From the NCBI GenBank assembly GCA_949127695.1, contig CASBQH010000326.1, forward strand, positions 1-7,100: 7,100 bases of DNA, read 5' to 3'. Below the pieces are notes generated by a model that was not told where the DNA came from, did not search any database, and saw only the letters and a program-made list of their open reading frames with translations. The position numbers were made by a program, and so were the translations under genes. The DNA comes from Synechococcales cyanobacterium PMM_0073. GTDB taxonomy: Bacteria > Cyanobacteriota > Cyanobacteriia > Elainellales > Elainellaceae. The stretch's first letter is position 1; every line of letters starts with the position of its first letter. This document shows positions 5,431 through 7,100 of this stretch, one piece after another.

Positions 5431-7100
5431 AGCCGCCGCAGCCATTGCCGCAGCCCGCATCCCAGCAGTACCGCCGGGATGATTAGCACAGCGCTGGCCG
5501 TCTGGAACCAGAACGGCAGTTCGGCCAGCGCCGGAAACAGCGGCAGATGTCGCAGCGCCAAGCCGAGCAGCGTTAGTAAACATCCCAGCCCTAGCGCATG
5601 CAGCCAGCGAGAGCGCTCAGTCAAAGATGCAGTGACACATCCGCCCAGCCCGATGCAGAAAGCGCTACCCAACAGCATGAGCACCAGCAGGCTCTCAGAG
5701 TCAGAAAAAGTTTGAAAGATCGACTCTGGGCGCAGTCCGTTCAGCAAAAACACGACTGCGGCAATCAGCCCCAGCAGGCCGTTGAACAGCCCTAAACTGA
5801 GCAAGCTTGCGCCGCCGCCCAGCAGAATGGCGCTGAAGCTTACCGATCGCTGCCGCCTAGACCGCAGCTTAGCAGGCAAAAAGCGAGCGACGCGGGTTTT
5901 GTAGAGCTGCCGCAACGCCCGCCAGGTAATGCGGATCAGCCGCAGCCAGACCAGCGTTAGCGTCCAGATGGCAGCAGCTTGCAGCAGGTCAAACCAAAAT
6001 GAGTCAAAAAACGCCGCCGTTCCTTCTGCTCTCACCCAGTCGCCCACCTGTAAACCCACTGCGACAGCCAGCGCGAGATAAAACCAAGCGGTGAGCCGAC
6101 GTATAACTCGGCTAGAGGCTATGAGCTGCACCTGCGCCAGCTGTTTCGCCAAGGTGAGCCAGATTTGGCCAATTCCCCAAATGTTATACATGGGTAAGCC
6201 AAGCCGAACAACCGCCCCAAGCGGCGAAATTGGATATTGCCCCAGCAGATTTCGCAAGCTGAGGTGAACTCGATGCAGCCACCAGAGCGACAGCAGGCCA
6301 ATCGCCAGCGTTAGCCCCAAACTCAGCCGACTGAAGGGTGCGAAAATAAAGCCAGCCAGCCCCACTATCCCCAGCAACAGCCCCGCAAACGGCTGATTGG
6401 TGCTAGAGAGATCTAGGCCAGCATAGAGCGAAAATGAGACCGCTTTGAGGAGCGAAACAATTAGCCCCAGCGTATGGGTCAGCAAGCAGAACCAAAGCAA
6501 ACCCAGCAGCAGCAGCGTCAGTCGCTGCGGGGGCTTAGCTGATTTGGCCAAAGCTAAGCGGCTGATCTCTGGAATGGAGTCGGTTGGCAAGTCGGTTGGC
6601 AAGTCGGTGAATGGCTCGCTCGGTTGCTCGCTCGCTTCAGCAGGCGACTCTGCGAGCCGATCAGCCGATAGGTGGGGGCTTGCCAAATCAGGCTGGGCAA
6701 TCAGCGACAGCTCAGCATCTGGCACTAAGGTGTTGCTGGCTGGCTCTGACTCGGCCTCCGGCTCATCGGCAATGATTGGATCGACTGGAAAAAGAATGAG
6801 CGAGTCTGGATCGAGGTCTTCGAGCTGTAGCTCTGGATCAATCGGCAGCAGGATCATCGCATCTGGATCTAAATCCTCCATCTGAAACAGCGGCGTTTCT
6901 AAATCCTCTACTGCGCCATTTGAGGCTGGATTCACAGAACTCACAGAATTTACAGAACGCACAGAGCGGTCTGCCTCTGACGACAGCGATGCGCCCTCAG
7001 CTTGCTCCAGCTTGAGCGCTTGACATTCAAGCGCCTGGATGTCAAGCGCCTGGATGTCAAGCGCCTGGATATCCAGCACCTGAGGCAACAGCTCAATCAC
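5427..7100 (-). CDS. Large multi-pass membrane protein with an acidic, repeat-rich N-terminal region, possibly partial at the N-terminus
   Basis: 557 residues are visible on the minus strand. The first codon, a GTG at 7098-7100, sits exactly at the edge, so the true start may lie outside. I do not recognise a function. Residues 1-190 are acidic and low in complexity, with four repeat blocks (9-29, 46-57, 74-108, 166-174). Residues about 194-557 hold roughly nine or ten hydrophobic segments, near 194-218, 239-256, 259-275, 337-353, 373-391, 420-455 (two), 470-490, 499-516 and 530-550. A short charged and aromatic stretch (WWLHRVHLSLRNL, then YPISPLGAV and YNIWGIGQIW, 273-314) looks like the conserved centre. 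It faintly recalls DUF4328-type proteins, a guess from memory. A basic loop (401-418, RVARFLPAKLRSRRQRS) is probably cytoplasmic. The gene converges on the ABC ATPase gene with no spacer. Confidence 0.8.
   Translation of the reverse strand: MIELLPQVLDIQALDIQALDIQALECQALKLEQAEGASLSSEADRSVRSVNSVSSVNPASNGAVEDLETPLFQMEDLDPDAMILLPIDPELQLEDLDPDSLILFPVDPIIADEPEAESEPASNTLVPDAELSLIAQPDLASPHLSADRLAESPAEASEQPSEPFTDLPTDLPTDSIPEISRLALAKSAKPPQRLTLLLLGLLWFCLLTHTLGLIVSLLKAVSFSLYAGLDLSSTNQPFAGLLLGIVGLAGFIFAPFSRLSLGLTLAIGLLSLWWLHRVHLSLRNLLGQYPISPLGAVVRLGLPMYNIWGIGQIWLTLAKQLAQVQLIASSRVIRRLTAWFYLALAVAVGLQVGDWVRAEGTAAFFDSFWFDLLQAAAIWTLTLVWLRLIRITWRALRQLYKTRVARFLPAKLRSRRQRSVSFSAILLGGGASLLSLGLFNGLLGLIAAVVFLLNGLRPESIFQTFSDSESLLVLMLLGSAFCIGLGGCVTASLTERSRWLHALGLGCLLTLLGLALRHLPLFPALAELPFWFQTASAVLIIPAVLLGCGLRQWLRRL
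6579..6602 (-). repeat. 12-bp in-frame tandem repeat (TDLP x2)
   Basis: Two identical 12-bp units (GTCGGTTGGCAA on the plus strand, 6579-6590 and 6591-6602) are followed by a partial third. They encode the TDLPTDLPTD stretch near residues 165-174 of the membrane protein, just before its first membrane segment. Confidence 0.85.
6777..6881 (-). repeat. 57-bp period duplication (EDLDPD...ILxPxDP x2)
   Basis: Residues 74-89 and 93-108 of the membrane protein are diverged copies with a 19-residue period. Each has the pattern (M/L)EDLDPD, then two residues, IL, a hydrophobic residue, P, I/V, DP. The DNA copies are at 6834-6881 and 6777-6824. The conserved D/E and P positions suggest the unit is kept by selection, unlike the other, simpler repeats. 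Confidence 0.8.
6934..6969 (-). repeat. 9-bp in-frame tandem repeat (x4, SVx SVx)
   Basis: Four 9-bp units on the plus strand (6934-6942, 6943-6951, 6952-6960, 6961-6969) each begin ACAGA and encode the RSVRSVNSVSSVN stretch (residues 45-57) of the membrane protein. Confidence 0.8.
7019..7078 (-). repeat. 15-bp in-frame tandem repeat (LDIQA pentapeptides, x4)
   Basis: Two identical units CCTGGATGTCAAGCG (7034-7048 and 7049-7063) are flanked by diverged copies at 7064-7078 and 7019-7033. They encode LDIQA three times and then LECQA, residues 9-28 of the membrane protein. The period of five matches pentapeptide-repeat proteins, but the A(D/N)LXX pattern is not present. Confidence 0.85.

Noticed and set aside
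5458..5481. CATCCC-N12-GGGATG inverted repeat near the convergent gene ends, considered as a terminator
   Set aside because: It lies inside the coding end of the membrane protein, has a long loop and no T-run on either strand.
6445..6885. Plus-strand open frame of 146 codons, very rich in Ser and Gly
   Set aside because: It is the antisense of the acidic, repeat-rich N-terminal region of the membrane protein; the Ser/Gly composition follows from that.
7019..7078. LDIQA array considered as a pentapeptide-repeat (right-handed beta-helix) domain
   Set aside because: Only four units, and Ala directly precedes Leu, which does not fit the A(D/N)LXX pattern.

Overview
The window looks like ordinary chromosomal DNA from a cyanobacterium with a fairly GC-rich genome (mid-to-upper fifties percent by eye). 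This assignment rests on gene content. There is an LCP phosphotransferase with the cyanobacterial type of LytR_C tail. There is a sugar-type ABC ATPase carrying the long linker I associate with cyanobacterial members of that family. There are also several small proteins that resemble conserved cyanobacterial hypotheticals. No perfect copy of the cyanobacterial HIP1 octamer (GCGATCGC) was seen, only 7/8 near-matches, so the lineage may be one that is poor in HIP1. No RNA gene, insertion sequence, CRISPR array or phage gene was found.

Layout. On the left, two small genes run leftward and overlap by 14 bp: a 101-residue conserved hypothetical (211-516) followed by the start of a second hypothetical that leaves the window (1-224). 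A 119-bp divergent spacer separates them from four rightward genes: an exported or membrane-anchored serpin (636-1958), a 122-residue membrane protein (1989-2357), an LCP-family glycopolymer-peptidoglycan transferase (2451-4028) and a CUT1/MalK-type ABC ATPase (4135-5430). Gaps in this block are 30, 93 and 106 bp. The last two gaps hold plausible -10 boxes, so the block may be several transcription units. On the right, a large leftward membrane protein (5427-7100, running to the edge) meets the ABC gene tail to tail. The two stop codons share one CTAG.

How the genes relate. The serpin and the LCP enzyme both act outside the cytoplasmic membrane, one as a likely protease inhibitor and the other in envelope glycopolymer attachment. 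The small membrane protein sits between them and may belong with the LCP gene. The ABC ATPase would energise uptake of a sugar, polyol or similar solute, but its permease and binding protein are not here. No single pathway ties the window together.

The most striking structural signal is that five of the seven genes carry short in-frame tandem repeats (9, 12, 15 or 57 bp units) in linkers or tails and not in conserved cores. The effect is strongest in the N-terminal part of the rightmost membrane protein, which has four different repeat blocks. I found no convincing new multi-gene system.
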